A DNA stretch of 64,000 nt from Pseudoalteromonas luteoviolacea S2607 (GCF_001625575.1 NZ_AUXV01000002.1:143737-207736); one strand, 5' to 3'; counted from the first letter of the stretch, positions 33,279 through 41,803 are shown. Numbers and translations: made by a program. Notes: generated by a model from the letters alone, not told the origin.

Positions 33279-34451
33279 ATGTCTCACCCACTGCAATCTT
33301 CTACAGGATCTTATTCATCGACTGTCGATGTATTAAGGCATTTGATACAAGCGCGTTCGGTCACGCCAAATGATGCCGGTACCTTAAATTTTCTTGAATC
33401 TCAACTTAAAAAGCAGGGCTTTTCGGTAGAGCAATTCGAGCGTAATGGCGTAAAAAATCTCATTGCAAGACACCATTTTGGTGACGGTCCAACGCTTGCT
33501 TATTCAGGTCATGTTGATGTGGTACCGGCGCAGTCAGACGGTTGGCTTGTGGATCCATTTTCAGGTCAGGTTATTGATGGGATCATGTATGGTCGCGGTG
33601 CCGCCGACATGAAAGGTTCAATAGCTGCAATGTTGAATGCGACTCGACACCTTTGTGCGGCAGCAAAGCCGTGTACAGGCACTTTTTACTGGCTCATTAC
33701 ATCCGATGAAGAAGGCGAAGCAGAATACGGTTCCTTAGAAATTGCGCAATATTTACAAAGTAAAGGTGTCGTCTTAGATGCTTGCTTAGTTGGTGAGCCA
33801 ACGTCAAACAAAGCCGTGGGTGACACCATCAAAAATGGTCGCAGGGGGGCCATTTCAGGACGTATAACAATCAATGGTAAAGCTGGGCATGTTGCATACC
33901 CAGAAAAAGCCATAAATGCGGCGCATATTGCGGGGGAGTTAGTCACAAAACTTACTTCACTGAACTGGATGAAAGATGTTCCCGGATCTAAAACTACGCT
34001 TCAAGTAACAGGCATTACAGTGCCCAATATTGTTGATAATCTGGTACCTGCGAGCTGTGAAGTGACATTTAATATTCGTTATAGTCATGCATATAAAAGT
34101 CAGGAAGTGTGCGAAATAGTTGAGACTCTGACTCAGCAAGCAAAATTTGCTGCCCAGTTACAATGGGAGCGGCCCTGTGAATCTTTTTATACAGGTAAAA
34201 AAGATGACAGCTGTTTTTTGTCTCTTGTTGAACATGCAATATCTAAGCAGTTAGGTCACTTTCCTGCTTTAAGCACTGCTGGTGGCACTTCAGATGGGCG
34301 CTTCTTTGCAAGTGATGATACGCAGGTCGTCGAGTGTGGTGTGAAGAACGAATCTATTCATCAAGTAAATGAACATGTCTCAATTGCAGATTTGGACATG
34401 ATAGAATCAATCTACTTACGTATTTTACAAGATTTTTTTGTGACTAAATAA
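33279..34451 (+). CDS. dapE: Succinyl-diaminopimelate desuccinylase
   Basis: A 390-residue M20-family zinc amidohydrolase that removes succinate from N-succinyl-LL-diaminopimelate in the lysine and peptidoglycan pathway. It contains LAYSGHVDVVPA with the first metal His and catalytic Asp, GRGAADMKGS with the bridging Asp, TSDEEGEAEYG with the catalytic Glu pair, VGEPTS, and STAGGTSDGRF near the C-terminus. The start at 33279 places the protein at the length of known DapE enzymes. The frame stays open for 47 codons upstream, but that segment resembles nothing in the family. The ribosome binding site is weak (GAG directly before the ATG). Confidence 0.93.
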   Translation: MSHPLQSSTGSYSSTVDVLRHLIQARSVTPNDAGTLNFLESQLKKQGFSVEQFERNGVKNLIARHHFGDGPTLAYSGHVDVVPAQSDGWLVDPFSGQVIDGIMYGRGAADMKGSIAAMLNATRHLCAAAKPCTGTFYWLITSDEEGEAEYGSLEIAQYLQSKGVVLDACLVGEPTSNKAVGDTIKNGRRGAISGRITINGKAGHVAYPEKAINAAHIAGELVTKLTSLNWMKDVPGSKTTLQVTGITVPNIVDNLVPASCEVTFNIRYSHAYKSQEVCEIVETLTQQAKFAAQLQWERPCESFYTGKKDDSCFLSLVEHAISKQLGHFPALSTAGGTSDGRFFASDDTQVVECGVKNESIHQVNEHVSIADLDMIESIYLRILQDFFVTK

Positions 34452-34458
34452 TAGAGGC

Positions 34459-34483
34459 AGGTGTGCGAGTTCAAGGCACACCT
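34459..34483. terminator. Weak hairpin between dapE and the facing operon
   Basis: An 8-bp stem (AGGTGTGC pairing with GCACACCT) with a 9-base loop, 7 bases after the dapE stop. There is no T-run on the plus strand. It may serve both converging units. Confidence 0.35.
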
Positions 34484-34492
34484 AATTCAAGG

Positions 34493-35044
34493 TCACCTGT
34501 GTATTATTAGTTCTTTTTCTAACTGCGCTTTCATCTCTTTTAGCGCTGTAATTTTTTCCCTTGCCTCGGTTAGTTGTGACTGTGGGAAACCAGCGCTGAT
34601 CCCTTTTTGTAGTATTTGGGTTAGCCGCTCAACTTTTTTATCAACAGCAGCAATATAGTCTTTTTTCAACGTTTGCTCTTGCTCAAGTAAAAAATCGTTA
34701 TAACGCTCATGATCATTTAGGTCGCCGCGATATTTTGGCACAGAATCTGCCATAGCAGTGCGTGCTATGGGTGGAATATAGATACTCTCCTGTGAAGTGA
34801 ATTTGGTGGGAGGCTGCGATGTAGCGGTAGGCTTGGCATCGAATAAAGAAGGACGCTTTAGTTGCAGGGATATTTCGCTTGTAGTAGCAGGCGGCGGCTG
34901 TTGAGTGCTTTTAGGTTTTGTAGCATATGAAATTTGTACAGGTTCGCTTTCAAATGGTTTGATGGTGGCATTAGCCAACCACCAAATCAAAGTGGCAATA
35001 CAGCTAAGCAATATTAAGCAAAATACGATTTTCACTTTATTCAT
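34493..35044 (-). CDS. Small membrane-anchored protein, third gene of the PLC-like operon
   Basis: A 183-residue protein of unrecognised family. It has one N-terminal membrane segment (about residues 5-25), a proline- and threonine-rich linker (about 40-95), and a helical, charged C-terminus (about 115-180) likely to form a coiled coil (YIAAVDKKVERLTQIL, EKITALKEMKAQLEKE). It should face the periplasm. Its start overlaps the stop of the parvulin-like gene by four bases (ATGA), so it is co-translated with that gene. A role as a membrane tether or assembly factor for the two upstream secreted proteins is inference. Confidence 0.65.
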   Translation of the reverse strand: MNKVKIVFCLILLSCIATLIWWLANATIKPFESEPVQISYATKPKSTQQPPPATTSEISLQLKRPSLFDAKPTATSQPPTKFTSQESIYIPPIARTAMADSVPKYRGDLNDHERYNDFLLEQEQTLKKDYIAAVDKKVERLTQILQKGISAGFPQSQLTEAREKITALKEMKAQLEKELIIHR

Positions 35045-36234
35045 AGCTGGATACCGTTAGCTTTTTGCCAATCGGCAAATAACTTTTCATAAGCACTGAT
35101 TGCTTTATCTTTAGTTAAAGACAACGAAGCTCTATAGCGTACAGTTTCACTATCAGGAGAATGAAACTTAAAAGTCGGTTGGTTAGTATAAACAATGGCC
35201 CACAATCCATTGGGCATTCGAATTGGCTTTGAGACTTGACCAAGCTGACTACTAAAAGCGAATTGGGCAAGCCAGGTGAGCGTATGATGCCTTGTTATTT
35301 TGATGGGTTTATGTGTCTTGTCTGGCATGGCAAATTGATTAGTTAGACGATGCCGCTTCATTACTGAAGAAATTGATGTACGCTTTATTTCAGCAAACAC
35401 GTTGTTCGCAAGCTTCTGACTTTCAAAAATGATGGCTGTAGCAAACAGGTTATCAAGGTACTTAAATTCTCGTTTGTTTTTTTTGTAAAACTGATTAACT
35501 TCTTCAGCAGAGAGTGACGCTTTAAGTGCTTCAACATAATCGCTGCGCTCTCCGTGCATTTCATCTTTTATTCCTAAATAGGTTTGCATGGGCGGTCGCA
35601 GCAGTTCTCCAAGCGCTAATAGCCTCAGTCTTTCTAGCTTTAGGTTATGTTTGGCAAGCGTTTTACTTGCGCGAATTTTGAGAGTGTGAAACCGGACATA
35701 CTCGTTAACGACAGTTTGCAAGTGTGCGATATCACCGCTATGCAGTGCAAAGCGTCCCTGCATTGACTGATCATCGATAACGTCTTTGAGGGTTAGTCGC
35801 GGTGACTTCACCAACTCGACGTCATGCCAACTCTGCATTTGCTTCTTGGTGTATCTACCAGAGTCTGGATAGCTACCTAAGATAGAAATTAGCTGATCTG
35901 AGGTCCAGTCTAAGGCAGGTGCCTTATTCGGTCGCTCTGCGAGTTTGGGGGTCTGATGTATCAACATGGCCTGCAAATAGCGCCTCACATGGTAAGCATT
36001 GCTAAACCCGACATCAGAATGCCTTGCCACTAAAGGTAAAGCACGTATATCCGCTTGCGCAATTAGAAACTGATTTTCTAATAGCCTTTTATGGAGTGCC
36101 TGCTTTGAAATATCTCTCTCCTGCGCTTGATAAAGAGAATACATCAAGTCCAACTCAGAGTTTGTAATGTGCGTTAAAGCCGCGAAACAAGGCAGGCTAA
36201 TAAAGCCAGCCAAGAGGTAAATAAAACTGCGCAT
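35041..36234 (-). CDS. Periplasmic parvulin-like (PpiC/SurA-type) protein
   Basis: A 397-residue protein with a signal peptide (about residues 1-18, ending CFAA). The N-terminal ~240 residues are helical, as in the chaperone part of PpiD or SurA-type proteins. Residues about 245-365 look like a parvulin domain: EVNQFYKKNKREFKY is the usual approach to the domain, and WLAQFAFSSQLGQVSKPIRMPNGLWAIVYT matches the closing F-L-G-vS-PV-G-W pattern. Active-site residues of catalytic parvulins are not obvious, so it may act only as a chaperone. Its ATG shares one base with the stop of the PLC-like gene (TAATG), so the two are coupled. It is probably a dedicated folding factor. Confidence 0.7.
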   Translation of the reverse strand: MRSFIYLLAGFISLPCFAALTHITNSELDLMYSLYQAQERDISKQALHKRLLENQFLIAQADIRALPLVARHSDVGFSNAYHVRRYLQAMLIHQTPKLAERPNKAPALDWTSDQLISILGSYPDSGRYTKKQMQSWHDVELVKSPRLTLKDVIDDQSMQGRFALHSGDIAHLQTVVNEYVRFHTLKIRASKTLAKHNLKLERLRLLALGELLRPPMQTYLGIKDEMHGERSDYVEALKASLSAEEVNQFYKKNKREFKYLDNLFATAIIFESQKLANNVFAEIKRTSISSVMKRHRLTNQFAMPDKTHKPIKITRHHTLTWLAQFAFSSQLGQVSKPIRMPNGLWAIVYTNQPTFKFHSPDSETVRYRASLSLTKDKAISAYEKLFADWQKANGIQL

Positions 36235-37244
36235 TAGCGAGCAACCATAGCGTGATTAAGTAAATGCACTACCATCGCAATGGCATTTGGAATAACCAAC
36301 TTAGCGGTATTTAATCTATCGTGATGGTCTTTTGAATTAAGCACGATCCCACCTTGGGCATATGAAAAGGCACCACCTTGAGTTAGCAAAGGTCGGATAT
36401 CTGATTCTCTGGCATTGATAGGAGAAAAGTTTTGCATTGCTTGAGCTACTAAGCGCATATCATTCAGGTTTTCTCTATCATAATAATCTTTTACCCACGA
36501 TTCCCAATCAGCATGGTTTAGGTCTGAGGTTGTCCAAGTATGATGAGGTTGCAGTAAATCTGTGGTATGAAATACAAACCCTAGCACTTGTGGATTGCCT
36601 GTTTGCAGGTAGCTTTGATACCAGTACTGGCCTAAGTTATCAATTGGTTGGAATGGCATTTCTTCAAAGTCATCATACATGTTGTAGTTTGAGTGACTAT
36701 CAATGCGATAGTTTTTTTCTGTAATGCCGTAGGTATTATATTCACTGTCATCAGCATTAAACCAACCAGTCTCCCCACCTGGTCCGTCATCTAGGTAATC
36801 GCCCTTAAGCCAAGTCGCAGCCATATTGTCAATTGTGCCCCAGACAGTTAGTTTGTCGTAGTTGTAGCCGCCAAAGTCATTGCCATGTTGGTCTGCGCCC
36901 TGAGTATGATTTTGGAAGTGCCAGTAGCTGGTGTATTTAACGATACTTTTTGCTACGCCCCAGACCGGAGCTTGTACGCAATCACCTGTGATTGCACCGC
37001 AAAAAAAAGTGTCTTCGAAGTCATCAACATCGAAGGCTGCTTGACCCATTAACTCACCTAACTGTACCACAGTCATTCCCTTTGACTGTGCAAAATTTTG
37101 TAACTTATTAAACTCTGTTGTATTTGGGTTTTGTGCCATATAATTAACAGCGTCAATAACGATGCGTTTATGTGTTTCTTGACTAAATGCATGCGCATTC
37201 CCAGTGCTTACCATAAGCGCAGAAAGAAAAAGGAGTTTTTTCAT
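36234..37244 (-). CDS. Secreted zinc-dependent phospholipase C / P1-nuclease-fold protein
   Basis: A 336-residue protein with a signal peptide (residues 1-19, cleaved after AHA). The helical mature part has the spaced His and Asp residues of the trinuclear-zinc phospholipase C/S1-P1 nuclease fold: SQETHKRIVIDAV near the N-terminus, DVDDFED (about 72-78), SYWHFQNHT (about 106-114), and FVFHTTDLLQPHHTW (about 224-238), where the HxxDxxQPHH cluster is the clearest signature. Whether lipid or nucleic acid is the substrate cannot be told. GAGGATAC precedes the ATG. It leads a three-gene coupled operon with a parvulin-like protein and a membrane-anchored protein. Confidence 0.72.
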   Translation of the reverse strand: MKKLLFLSALMVSTGNAHAFSQETHKRIVIDAVNYMAQNPNTTEFNKLQNFAQSKGMTVVQLGELMGQAAFDVDDFEDTFFCGAITGDCVQAPVWGVAKSIVKYTSYWHFQNHTQGADQHGNDFGGYNYDKLTVWGTIDNMAATWLKGDYLDDGPGGETGWFNADDSEYNTYGITEKNYRIDSHSNYNMYDDFEEMPFQPIDNLGQYWYQSYLQTGNPQVLGFVFHTTDLLQPHHTWTTSDLNHADWESWVKDYYDRENLNDMRLVAQAMQNFSPINARESDIRPLLTQGGAFSYAQGGIVLNSKDHHDRLNTAKLVIPNAIAMVVHLLNHAMVAR

Positions 37245-37429
37245 TGTATCCTCGATTTGAATGTTTACTCGATTGTGAGAAGACGCATTTAAAAATTTAT
37301 TTGTGACAGAATGATTTAAAAAATGTTAATTGTTGAATTGAAAAATGTTTTCTTGTTGGATGAGAAGTGCTCAGGTATGATCTGGGACTTAATATAGGCA
37401 CAAGAGCTGCGTAAAAAAGATAATAAACA

Positions 37430-38248
37430 ATGAAAATAATAGTATATGTAATCTTTGCTGCGTGTTTAGTCATCACGGGGAGGGTTCAAGCTGAGCCTTG
37501 GTATGATGAAGAAGAGTTTGAGTGGCAATTGAGCTTGGGGGCGTTCTATGTAAATACGAAATTGCCCAAGCTGATAGGTGCTAAGCACGAGTTTTCTTCT
37601 CTTGCCCCTTTAATAGATGCAAAACTTCAGTATAAAAATTTTTACCTCAATACACACTCAGGAGATTTTTTTGGTGGTTCCGATTTGGGCTATCAATTGA
37701 TTCAACGAGAAGGTTGGGGGTTGGATGTCATTTTTGGTAACTATCAGATCCCGTTTTCGGAAAATGGTTACTATTCCAATGATGACAAAGTAAAAGAATT
37801 AGAAGGCATTAAAAAGCGTAAGGTTGATCAGTCTATTGGTTTTGCGTATTACCAAAACATTGGTGAGTATTTAGCTGTTGTTGAGCTTGTTTACGATGTT
37901 TTTGGAGAATCCAACGGTTGGGTTTTTCATATGGAAGCGACGCGCAACTTTGAATTAAGAAACTGGGACCTGTGGCTTAATTTTGGCGCGAATTATTATT
38001 CTCAAAACTTTAATGACTACTTTTATGGTGTTGACCCGTCAGAAGTGAATGACTATTTGTATGGCTTCACAGCAGGTGACGGCGCAACTGCATTTGTGCA
38101 AACTCAATTAAATTATCCAATTGCACAAGATTGGGTATACAGCGCAGGCGTGTCTGTGTTGGTCGGATCCGGTGGAGTTAAAAGTAGCCCACTGGTTGAG
38201 TCTAACTATGCACGTGTCATCTTTACTGGAGTGAAATATGTATTTTAG
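37430..38248 (+). CDS. MipA/OmpV family outer-membrane protein
   Basis: A 272-residue protein with a signal peptide (about residues 1-21, ending VQAE). The mature part is a beta-barrel of the MipA/OmpV family: EWQLSLGAFYVN at the start, DAKLQYKNFYLNT, then YQLIQREGWGLDVIFGNYQIPF, and a closing ARVIFTGVKYVF with terminal Phe. Members scaffold murein enzymes or respond to osmotic and antimicrobial stress. It overlaps the DUF3019 gene by 11 bases. In related bacteria this pair is often next to a two-component system, but none is present here. Confidence 0.85.
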   Translation: MKIIVYVIFAACLVITGRVQAEPWYDEEEFEWQLSLGAFYVNTKLPKLIGAKHEFSSLAPLIDAKLQYKNFYLNTHSGDFFGGSDLGYQLIQREGWGLDVIFGNYQIPFSENGYYSNDDKVKELEGIKKRKVDQSIGFAYYQNIGEYLAVVELVYDVFGESNGWVFHMEATRNFELRNWDLWLNFGANYYSQNFNDYFYGVDPSEVNDYLYGFTAGDGATAFVQTQLNYPIAQDWVYSAGVSVLVGSGGVKSSPLVESNYARVIFTGVKYVF

Positions 38249-38630
38249 ACTCACTCAGGTAATTTTAATGTTCTTTGTGTTGATATCATTTGGTTTATCA
38301 GCAAAAGAACAGCGTAAAGGAATACTCAACGCGACACCCAGTAAATGTGTTGCTCTTAACCAAGGACGTACCTGTTATGCTGATGTGATTTTTGAAATTT
38401 CTGCACCACAAGCAGGTGATTATTGCCTTAGAGAGAGTGAGTCGAAGCGAATTATCCAGTGTTGGGCAAATACGGCAAACTTTGAGTATACATTGAATTT
38501 TGGTTCTGCCGAAAGTGTTAGCTACGAGCTTATTTCAAAAGCTCAGAGTGACACTCTGGCGGTAACTACGATAGAAGTAAACTGGGTGCACAAAGTACGT
38601 GCTAAAAAGCGTCGCTGGAGACTGTTTTAA
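38238..38630 (+). CDS. DUF3019 family secreted protein
   Basis: A 130-residue protein with a signal peptide (about residues 1-21, ending LSAK). The mature part has four cysteines arranged as KCVALNQGRTCYADVIFE, then YCLRES and IQCWAN, and ends in a very basic tail (KVRAKKRRWRLF). This layout is that of the DUF3019 family found beside mipA in Alteromonadales; function is unknown. An immunoglobulin-like beta-sandwich with two disulfides is likely. GGAGTG precedes its ATG inside the mipA-like gene, so the two are co-expressed. Confidence 0.82.
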   Translation: MYFRLTQVILMFFVLISFGLSAKEQRKGILNATPSKCVALNQGRTCYADVIFEISAPQAGDYCLRESESKRIIQCWANTANFEYTLNFGSAESVSYELISKAQSDTLAVTTIEVNWVHKVRAKKRRWRLF

Positions 38631-38648
38631 CCCATGATTATTGACACG

Positions 38649-38680
38649 AATGCTCAGCGCCAATTGGGTGGCTGAGCATT
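38649..38680. terminator. Bidirectional terminator between DUF3019 and the lipoprotein gene
   Basis: A 10-bp stem (AATGCTCAGC pairing with GCTGAGCATT) with a 12-base loop, lying between convergent genes. Short T and A tracts flank it. Confidence 0.6.
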
Positions 38681-38692
38681 TTGACATGGTAA

Positions 38693-39199
38693 CTAGTTAC
38701 ACTGTTCAATTAAGCCACGTAAATGTGTACCGATGTCTTCTGTTTTTGTTTGCCCTTGTTCCAGTAAAGTGCCAAATTGGCTTTGTAATTCAGCAAGGTC
38801 GTAAGTTTCGAGTAGTGTTTTCAAATAAGTAACGGTCTCAGCTCCCGCTTTTAGTAACTCAGGTATAGTTTCTAGACTAATCTCTTGGTCACCTAAACTC
38901 GCAATGGAGTTGGCTAAATCGGCAACACTGGCACTGTCTTGTAGCGCGCCTTCGACCTCAACCAGAGCACCCATAGGGTCACCATCTAGTTTTCCTACAA
39001 CACAGCCAGCTAATGACCCTGCTTGAGCGCTTTGACTCATCGCTTCTAAGCCTTGCTCACGAATTTGTTCGATGACTGCCTGTAGTTCTTGGTTTTCAGA
39101 CAGATATTGTGCTTCAATTTGGGCTTTGGAGTCTTCAAATACATCACATCCAGTCGCGAATATTGCGCTAAGACCCATTAAAATAGCGATACGTTTCAT
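38693..39199 (-). CDS. Small alpha-helical lipoprotein of unknown function
   Basis: A 168-residue protein with a lipoprotein signal ending FATGC (Cys18). Asp at +2 suggests retention in the inner membrane if the E. coli rule applies. The mature part is acidic and almost wholly helical, with two further cysteines (AGCVVGK near 65 and the C-terminal QCN) that could pair. No family is recognised. AGGTGAG precedes the ATG at 39199. It is a single-gene unit. Confidence 0.7.
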   Translation of the reverse strand: MKRIAILMGLSAIFATGCDVFEDSKAQIEAQYLSENQELQAVIEQIREQGLEAMSQSAQAGSLAGCVVGKLDGDPMGALVEVEGALQDSASVADLANSIASLGDQEISLETIPELLKAGAETVTYLKTLLETYDLAELQSQFGTLLEQGQTKTEDIGTHLRGLIEQCN

Positions 39200-39264
39200 A
39201 AACTCACCTAAAATAACCTAATTTAGGGCCAGTCTAATGCTTCCTTTTTGGAATGTCACCTTGA

Positions 39265-39738
39265 TTAGGAATGGTGTAGCTGCCTTTTCAACCTAAACTG
39301 CTCAAGGTAAACGACATTAGTCATACCAAATAGCTCGGACTTTAACACGTTAGCGATAATGTGTAAGGCACGTTTCCACGCATTTCGTACGGCTAACGTA
39401 AACTGTTTACCTAAATGCACTTTGAGTGTATCCATAAAGCAGTTGCACAGTATTTTTATATCACATACAGAGGGTCTAAGCGCTTTGATTGATGCTATGT
39501 TTTCAATAATATACCGACATAACTCCTGTTGGTTTGCAATGCGCAGTAGGCTTTGTTGGATAAAAGCCCTCAATTGATATTCAATAGCTAGAATTTGATG
39601 TTCGGCAGAGGGAATATGCATTGACATTGGGTGCATGTTCAAGCGGTGGTTGAAACTTACACAGAAGCAGTGGAAATTAGGTTTTATGGTAGCAAAAGTT
39701 TGGCTAAGTAATTGATACTGATAAGGTGAAATACTCAT
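39265..39738 (-). CDS. Degenerate globin-like protein
   Basis: A 157-residue helical cytoplasmic protein. Its C-terminal half, with HLGKQFTLAVRNAWKRALHI (about residues 112-131), closely follows the G and H helix pattern of bacterial haemoglobins (LG-x-F-T-x-V-x-x-AW-x-x-x). The N-terminus (QLLSQTFATIKPNFHCFCVSFNHRL) fits helices A and B. At the expected proximal histidine (helix F) the sequence is KALRPSV, with Arg in place of His, and the usual Phe of the CD corner is not evident. It may therefore not bind haem in the usual way. TTGGAGCG precedes the ATG at 39738. It is a single-gene unit with unknown role. Confidence 0.5.
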   Translation of the reverse strand: MSISPYQYQLLSQTFATIKPNFHCFCVSFNHRLNMHPMSMHIPSAEHQILAIEYQLRAFIQQSLLRIANQQELCRYIIENIASIKALRPSVCDIKILCNCFMDTLKVHLGKQFTLAVRNAWKRALHIIANVLKSELFGMTNVVYLEQFRLKRQLHHS

Positions 39739-39942
39739 AATCGCTCCAATACGATTAGAGCTGATCCGTGCTCAAGTTTAAATCAAATTTGTTTCGCCAT
39801 AATCCGAATAGGTACAACTAACAAAACGTAAAAAACTTGGGAAATTGTTCTTGTAGGGGCTGTATGCTTCAATTTTAAAATAGGCCCTAACTTTGAGTAT
39901 AGGCAGGAACTTTTTGCTATTGCAAACAAAACAACAAAGAAA

Positions 39943-39971
39943 TGTAGAAGTGTATTGAGTACACTTCTACA
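39943..39971 (-). terminator. Intrinsic terminator after the carbonic anhydrase gene
   Basis: A perfect 12-bp stem (TGTAGAAGTGTA pairing with TACACTTCTACA) with a 5-base loop at 39955-39959, followed on the minus strand by TTTCTTTGTTGTTTTG. It lies 13 bases past the stop at 39984. Confidence 0.85.
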
Positions 39972-39983
39972 TAAAGCGGTAAA

Positions 39984-40769
39984 TTAGTTTATTGGAGACA
40001 GCAGCTTAGGATCTGTCACAAGTTGTCTTACTCCGTGCGCATGATCTTCTTCAAATGCATTGTCTTCACACCACTTGGCCAAACTGTTGATATCAACCTT
40101 TGCGCAAGCTGGGCGAACACTCCATGTCACCTGTAATGGCGAGCACTGTTTGTCGTTGTAACTTGGGCCTGTTGTGGAGCCTAAGAATTCAACTGGTTTA
40201 CCGGTATTGTCAGGTATATGTTTCGGTTGGTGGTAGCCATTGGTGATGTTGCCATCGTACGATAGGTCATTAAAGTCCAGTGCATCTTCGTCATTGACGA
40301 CAAGAAACACTTGGGTTTCTACGCGCAAATCTGGATTAGCGCATTGCGCATTTAGGCATGAGCCAAGTCCTTTACCTGGTTTTACATCACAAGAGCTATG
40401 CACCCAATGAACTTCAATAGTGTCACCCGGCTTCACGTTTTTACACACTTTCCCCTTCGGTGCGCGCAGCTCTGCAGGAGTTAAATCTGCAGTTGCGTTG
40501 CATTGATAGCCACCATATTTCCCATCACCAGCAAATACCGAAAAGTCTTTGGCTTTATGCTCGGCATTTTTATGGAAGTGGATATTGCAAAGGTTCATTT
40601 GCTCAGAGGGTGGTGCGATGCTGAAAACACGTTTGTTTTCGCCGTGCAAGTTATCAATGTCTCGCGGTGTTTGCGGGCCAGCACTCGCACACGAGTTAGC
40701 GGCAACAGTGCCACTCATTAAGAGTGATGATAACGCTGCCAAGGTAAGCTGGGCGGTTTTGTTCTTCAT
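39984..40769 (-). CDS. Periplasmic delta-type carbonic anhydrase
   Basis: A 261-residue protein with a signal peptide (about residues 1-24, ending VAAN). It carries NLCNIHFHKNAEHK (59-72), with paired His64 and His66, and EVHWVHSSCD (119-128). Together these are the zinc-site pattern of the delta-type (TWCA1-like) carbonic anhydrases found in diatoms and some marine bacteria. Several cysteines (near 27, 61, 90, 109 and 127) suggest disulfides in the periplasm. It would interconvert CO2 and bicarbonate outside the inner membrane. The start at 40769 has AGGAG eight bases upstream and fits the signal peptide; the longer reading to 40835 does not. Confidence 0.78.
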   Translation of the reverse strand: MKNKTAQLTLAALSSLLMSGTVAANSCASAGPQTPRDIDNLHGENKRVFSIAPPSEQMNLCNIHFHKNAEHKAKDFSVFAGDGKYGGYQCNATADLTPAELRAPKGKVCKNVKPGDTIEVHWVHSSCDVKPGKGLGSCLNAQCANPDLRVETQVFLVVNDEDALDFNDLSYDGNITNGYHQPKHIPDNTGKPVEFLGSTTGPSYNDKQCSPLQVTWSVRPACAKVDINSLAKWCEDNAFEEDHAHGVRQLVTDPKLLSPIN

Positions 40770-40908
40770 ATAAACTTCTCCTGATTGTAATAAAAGTGAA
40801 GTATATATGGATCTGCAATAGGTACAAAGACTCAATGTTAATGATTGTTAAAGCCTTTTTGTCTAATAGATGAAGTTGTTGTCGGTTTTGAATTTATCTA
40901 GTTTGTGG

Positions 40909-40937
40909 TTGCGTATTAATGGAACAATCTCTATAAT
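40909..40937 (+). promoter_or_regulatory. Candidate promoter of the tRNA-fMet/rimP unit
   Basis: A perfect -10 TATAAT (40932-40937) lies 17 bases after TTGCGT (40909-40914). The start would be near 40943, about 30 bases before the tRNA. The discriminator ACTCGCC is GC-rich, as in stringently controlled stable-RNA promoters. Confidence 0.6.
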
Positions 40938-40972
40938 ACTCGCCAATTGAGCAGTGTAGCACTGCATATGGA

Positions 40973-41049
<77 letters not shown>

Positions 41050-41078
41050 ATGTAAGAAATCGCTGAATTTCTTAAGGT

Positions 41079-41100
41079 CGCGCATTCTTCGTAATGCGCG
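41079..41100 (+). terminator. Hairpin after tRNA-fMet
   Basis: An 8-bp GC-rich stem (CGCGCATT pairing with AATGCGCG) with a 6-base loop at 41087-41092, followed by TTTTGCGTTT. It could end most tRNA transcripts while allowing read-through into rimP-nusA-infB. Confidence 0.65.
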
Positions 41101-41186
41101 TTTTGCGTTTAAGCGCAAGCTTAATTTAGGCTGATACAGTCCGCAACCAAGCTCGGCCTTTGGCCACACAGTTTGTTTTTGGTGTG

Positions 41187-41209
41187 ACGCCCCGCTTGGT
41201 TCGGGGCGT
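41187..41209 (+). terminator. Second hairpin before rimP, possible attenuator
   Basis: An 8-bp GC-rich stem (ACGCCCCG pairing with CGGGGCGT) with a 7-base loop at 41195-41201, followed by TGTTGTGT. The U content is low, so it may be an attenuator or a processing signal rather than a strong terminator. It stands about 100 bases before the rimP start. Confidence 0.5.
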
Positions 41210-41308
41210 TGTTGTGTCTGGTGCTAGATAATAGCAATTTGGGCCCAAGAGCGAACAGCTGAATTTATGGGGCTATGAGCCCTTTTTTTGTTTGTATGGA
41301 GGTAATTT

Positions 41309-41764
41309 GTGTCAAAACTCGAGCAAGATTTAACTGCGATGCTAGAGCCGGCTGTTGAAGCCTGTGGCTATGAGCTACGTGGTCTAGAGTTTGTACAAGC
41401 TGGACGTCATTCTACACTTAGAGTTTATATTGAACACGAAAATGGCATTAATGTTGATGATTGCGCGGAAGTCAGCCGTCAGGTGAGTGCTATTTTGGAT
41501 GTAGAAGATCCCATTACAAATGAATATAACTTAGAAGTGTCTTCACCAGGTGTTGATAGACCATTATTCAAACAAGCTCATTATGAGGAAGCGCAAGGTG
41601 AAGAAGTACGTTTACGTACGAAGCTTCCACAAGATGGTCGCCGTAATTTCAAAGGTGATCTAGTAGCAGTTAATGGCGATATGATTACGCTAACGGTCGA
41701 TGGGCAAGAGCATCTTATTATGCTTGGCAATATCGAACGAGCTAATATCATCGCCAAATTTTAA
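41309..41764 (+). CDS. rimP: Ribosome maturation factor RimP
   Basis: A 151-residue cytoplasmic factor needed for maturation of the 30S subunit. It has the alpha/beta N-terminal domain with LEPAVEACGYELRGLEF and YIEHENGINVDDCAEVSRQV, the conserved LEVSSPGVDRPL loop (about residues 74-85), and an SH3-like C-terminal domain. It starts with GTG at 41309, with TGGAGG six bases upstream. It is the first protein gene of the conserved rimP-nusA-infB operon, and nusA follows 39 bases after its stop. Confidence 0.96.
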   Translation: MSKLEQDLTAMLEPAVEACGYELRGLEFVQAGRHSTLRVYIEHENGINVDDCAEVSRQVSAILDVEDPITNEYNLEVSSPGVDRPLFKQAHYEEAQGEEVRLRTKLPQDGRRNFKGDLVAVNGDMITLTVDGQEHLIMLGNIERANIIAKF

Positions 41765-41803
41765 GATTGAGTGCGAAGGACCAGGGCAAGCGAGGCAAAA
41801 CCT

